A DNA stretch of 64,000 nt from Welwitschia mirabilis (Eukaryota > Gnetophyta > Gnetopsida > Welwitschiales): positions 2,432,622 through 2,496,621 of the forward strand of contig JBOZIK010000001.1 in NCBI GenBank assembly GCA_051453625.1. The letters run 5' to 3'. The translations under genes were made by a program, and so were the position numbers. This document shows, one piece after another, positions 60,531 to 64,000 of this stretch; within the stretch, counting starts at the first letter, position 1, and the number at the start of each line of letters is the position of its first letter. The notes beneath the pieces are model-generated. The model was not told the DNA's origin. It was given only the letters and a program-made list of their open reading frames with translations, and did no database searches.

Positions 60531-62109
60531 TAGCCCACTATTGAGTTATGTTAGTCCCTGATAAAGTAAGTGATCAACTAGATTTGCGAATCAGTTTGAC
60601 TAAAATAAAATAGTACTAAAAAATATAAGTTTAGTTCTATTAAATCATGTAAGAAAATGATATCATCAATAAATAATTGAAACAAATTCTGTAAAAATTT
60701 TTCTTAAGCCCCTTACTTAAGCATGTCATTATAAATGAATGCTATGCACATAGAGAAATTAAAAAAGTAACTTAATGACTTATGAAATGAAAATATGTAT
60801 GCATATTATAAAAATAGTGATAATGGACTAATGTGATAGATTTAACTAGTGATAAATTTCAAAAAAGTGATGAATTTAAGTTCATTAGTATCATCATAAA
60901 GGCAAAGGACAAGAGTAGATAAAGCATTTTTTTAGATGATTTAAAACATGGCTATGGAAAAATTGTGAGTATGCTGTTGGAACTTGTAAGATAAAGTTCA
61001 TGAATTCTCCACAAATTTATTTAAATAAAATGAAAAACTAATCCAAATAACTCATCATAAATTTAGATCATGAAGGTTAGAATATGAAAAAATTGTGCTA
61101 AAAAGTATAGAATAATGCCCAAAAAGATGTCTTATTCCCTTATAGGAGAAGTAAGACATCCTAAATTGCACCAAGAATAACGGAGGATTATTGTCCCCTA
61201 TATGATTAGTAAAGCAAGTGTCGGATAATAGTTATAAAATAAGATATTTGGAGAAAAAGGTGAAATTGGAAAAATCTAGAAAACAAAAAAACACAAGAAA
61301 ATAATAGAAAGAAAATAGAAAACATGGAAAAAGTGAAGAAATAGCCTGAGAGCATCCTGATGGTGGAGAAGAAAAAGGTGATAGTAGAATAAAATTTACT
61401 AAGTGAAAAGAAAACAATGCTGAAAGACTCCTCAAATGTGCTTTAACTCACGGAAAAGAAGAACTAAAACTCATTAAATCATAATAACCTATAGGAAAAA
61501 ACAATAATCCTCTAGAAAAATTATGGATAAATATCAATAAGAAACTAAAAAATGATTAGATCCATAATATGATATTGAAAAACTATGAAAATTAACTTTG
61601 AAAAACCCAATAAAACAACTAAAGAAAAATAAAAATGAAAATAGACAACTAGGAACAAGAAGAAGATCACTTTCTTATCCTAAATGCTAACCTAATAAAT
61701 TCCCTTGGCAACAATCATAAAGTTACTTGATGAAAGAGGCATGATAATATATAGAAATTTATAAATTATCACTCAATTAGGCAATGATTATGATGATGTC
61801 AAGTATGTCTAATGTTATCAAATAATAAATGATAACATAAAAAGCTATTTAAAATAGGAACTTACAAGCTACCATAACAAAATAATACTAAAATCCAAAA
61901 AGTAGAGGGATCATGTGAAAGTACTAAAAATAATTAAAGAAAAGTGAGTTTAAAAAATAAGTAATGCCTCTAATGACATCAAGGACACTACTAATGTTAT
62001 AGCCTCTAACTATATTAGGTTAAAGTATAGAAAATTACTAACAATAACTAACTATTATAGGTCTATATTTCTTTCTTAAAATAAAAACAATTAAGATGTA
62101 CTCCTTTCT
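60531..62109 (-). repeat. E5 3' region before LTR2
   Basis: Third E5 copy of the family's 3' region, with part of the conserved block at 61960-62005 and a weakened polypurine hairpin near 60531-60575. Ends at the 100-N gap 62110-62209. Confidence 0.75.
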
Positions 62110-62209
62110 NNNNNNNNNNNNNNNNNNNNNNNNNNNNNNNNNNNNNNNNNNNNNNNNNNNNNNNNNNNNNNNNNNNNNNNNNNNNNNNNNNNNNNNNNNN
62201 NNNNNNNNN

Positions 62210-62852
62210 GAGAATGGGGATAAAGCCCCATAATAATAAATAATTTAATAGTTGTTAGCTTCATAATCAGCCTTATAGTTTTCTTTAATTTTATCATCGT
62301 CTCTTATGTCATGGGGATGACAATGGAGATAATACCTCCATAGAAAAAAGTACTTCATTGGATCCAACCTCCAATCCATGTTGCTATTGTGATAGGTAGG
62401 TATAGTGCTGTCATCCACTCTATCATGGGGATGATAGTTAGAATGACATCCTTCTAAAACGTCTCTAGTAAATAAAATTAGGCTTTTTCATCATTAGTCT
62501 TCCTTTAACATGCTAAGTACCAGAACATGCCTAAAATACCTTCTGTTATATCAAAAATTATGTGTTTTTGTGATCATCNNNNNNNNNNNNNNNNNNNNNN
62601 NNNNNNNNNNNNNNNNNNNNNNNNNNNNNNNNNNNNNNNNNNNNNNNNNNNNNNNNNNNNNNNNNNNNNNNNNNNNNNATGCTAAGTACCAGAACATGCC
62701 TAAAATACCTTCTGTTATATCAAAAATTATGTGTTTTTGTGATCATCGTATCGACTATCCATAATTAGTAGAATTGCATCTAAGCCTATATAAATGTCTT
62801 GCAAAAGTACTTCAAATACACCATTAAATTCCTATAAATTAGCATCACAATA
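62210..62852 (-). repeat. E5 LTR1 (5' portion, outermost)
   Basis: Ends AGCATCACAATA at 62852 beside the target duplication CTTAT and E7 sequence, with no polypurine tract, so it is the true 5' end of E5. Matches 52080-52552 of LTR4. The gap at 62579-62678 has identical 69-bp edges (62510-62578 and 62679-62747). Confidence 0.8.
62579..62678. other. 100-N gap with duplicated edges
   Basis: The 69 bp on each side are identical, so this is an unmerged contig overlap rather than a biological duplication. Confidence 0.92.
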
Positions 62853-62857
62853 CTTAT

Positions 62858-64000
62858 CCTATGAAGAATGTTTTTCCATTCCTCTCACTTATGCTTTCAT
62901 GTAAAACTCAAAATACCATTCTTTCTTCTAACACTAATTCCACATTATCTTATACCTTTTAAAAACATGATTTGGGGTTTCTTGAATCTTAAATTTCAGT
63001 AAAGATTATCTTCTCGATGTAAACTTGTATCTTAAGTTAAATTATAGGGAACTTTTTAGTCTTATTAACGATGCCTTAATCGATCATTCTAAGAAGCCTC
63101 TTAATATATCTTGGATTCATTATTTGATTAGTATTATTCATGAATCACAGAATGAAAATCATGCTTATAATATGTTGTAGCAAATTAATAAGGTATTACT
63201 TTTCAATTAAATATGTCAATTATTCGTCTCTTATTTAAATTATGAAAATTGTGGCATTAAGTTGTTATCAATATATTTCTTGTACTATCAACTAATTTTA
63301 TTCAAAAATGATCATATGTCTTTCATATTTCATCAATTGGTTTTTATATGATATGGTCCTTATTTTACTTAACAAGTATAATTTAATGAATATGTTGGAA
63401 TAACTATCTTTTGGCATAATAAAAAACGTAAAGAAAAGGAACAATGGCTTGTACCATTATTCTACTTAAAGCAATTGATTTGGTAAATCCTATTTTCTTG
63501 AAGAGATTTCTACCACTTACTTTATACAAATGTTATTATTTAAATTATCTCTTTTTTTCACATTTATTAACTTGAAGTATGTTCATGCTTTTTCAACCTA
63601 TGAATTATGAATTAGATTTTAGCAAATTAATAGGTATTTATGAACCTATGAACTCTTATTCCATAAGATTAAAATATTCTTAACTAAGTTGTTCATATTG
63701 TATTATTTATCTCTTTATTAGCTTTAATGTTTTAACTTATTATTACTTTAATATACATATAAGTTATATTCCATTAAAAAAATAAAGAGAGAAAAAAAAA
63801 AGAAAAATTCTTAAATAAAAATATGAGTCAAAATAAGAATATCAATATGAACTCTAGAAGCAGTTTTTATGATCACTTCTAATCTATCTCAGGGTATACC
63901 ACATCAAGGGACAAGCTACTTAATAGCCTATGTTCTATCTCATGAATCCTACTTCTTATGACAAAAGCAAGGTAATGATTTAGAAATGAGAACTCCATAA
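62858..64000 (+). mobile_element. E7 right half: ORF-X and start of 3' region
   Basis: Continues E7 after E5. Position 63190-63400 encodes the ORF-X pattern (NYENCGIKLLS, LILFKNDH, FHQLVFIWYGPYF). It extends on with a WHNKKRK segment near 63420 that is not visible in the other copies. A purine tract lies at 63775-63807. The last bases (GAGAACTCCAT) resemble the start of the conserved 3' block, so the element runs out of the window. Confidence 0.6.

Larger units (their letters stand above)
51160..62857 (-). mobile_element. E5: minus-strand array of Athila-type elements sharing LTRs
   Basis: In element orientation (right to left): LTR1 (62852-62210, cut) - gap - 3' region - LTR2 (60530-59315) - primer site - gag - ORF-X - 3' region - LTR3 (54452-53842, cut) - gap - 3' region - LTR4 (52552-51165). 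The whole is bounded by CTTAC (51160-51164) and CTTAT (62853-62857), a 5-bp target duplication with one C-to-T change. Sequence on both sides belongs to E7. This points to one insertion that grew by recombination between LTRs, or to one insertion whose gaps hide internal domains. Confidence 0.75.

Overview
This is a strongly AT-rich, gapped stretch of a land-plant nuclear genome. It is built almost entirely of decayed transposable elements. The plant assignment rests on three plant lineages found together: Athila/Tat-type Ty3-gypsy LTR elements (tRNA-Asp-like primer site, gag, DxG protease), a TNP2-type CACTA transposase with its DUF4218-like C-terminus, and a SIRE-like Ty1-copia element. I found no intact protein-coding gene, no host gene, no rRNA or tRNA and no CRISPR. 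The species cannot be named from this sequence.

Layout. 1-5103: the 3' part of an Athila-type element (E1, +), present as two consecutive '3' untranslated block + LTR' units. 5203-7923: CACTA transposase pseudogene (-). 8000-10602: unassigned, with one 60-bp tandem duplication. 10603-18525: complete decayed element E2 (+), with LTRs, primer site, gag, protease, a short unrecognised ORF (ORF-X) and a perfect 5-bp target duplication. 18526-23600: unassigned AT-rich DNA plus a probable minus-strand LTR fragment. 23640-33890: outer element E4 (+), split by nested element E3 (25955-33360, -); a paralogous empty site in E6 confirms the insertion. 33900-39400: decayed SIRE-like copia element (+). 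39400-44812: E6 (+), same family as E4. 44813-48880: unassigned, with a 595-N gap. 48880-51164 and 62858-64000: the two halves of E7 (+), split by 51165-62852, a minus-strand array (E5) of four LTRs with shared internal parts.

How the parts relate. E2, E3, E5 and E7 share one plan: LTR, Athila-like primer site, gag (protease visible in E2 and E3), ORF-X, a purine tract (E2, E5, E7), a conserved 3' block and a polypurine tract before the 3' LTR. No reverse transcriptase or integrase is visible in E2 or E3. This fits non-autonomous TR-GAG-like elements that depend on a full-length Athila partner. The E4/E6 family looks still more reduced.

The most unusual signal is a short GC-rich palindromic module (arms GTCGTCC and GGACGAC) repeated more than 30 times through the LTRs and untranslated regions of the E1/E2/E3/E5 group. 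Two unrelated LTR families in the window carry their own clusters of different short palindromes. The polypurine tract of E1 lies in the 3' arm of a conserved hairpin. Many differences between copies, including those in the primer sites, are C-to-T or G-to-A changes, as expected from deamination of methylated cytosines in silenced repeats.
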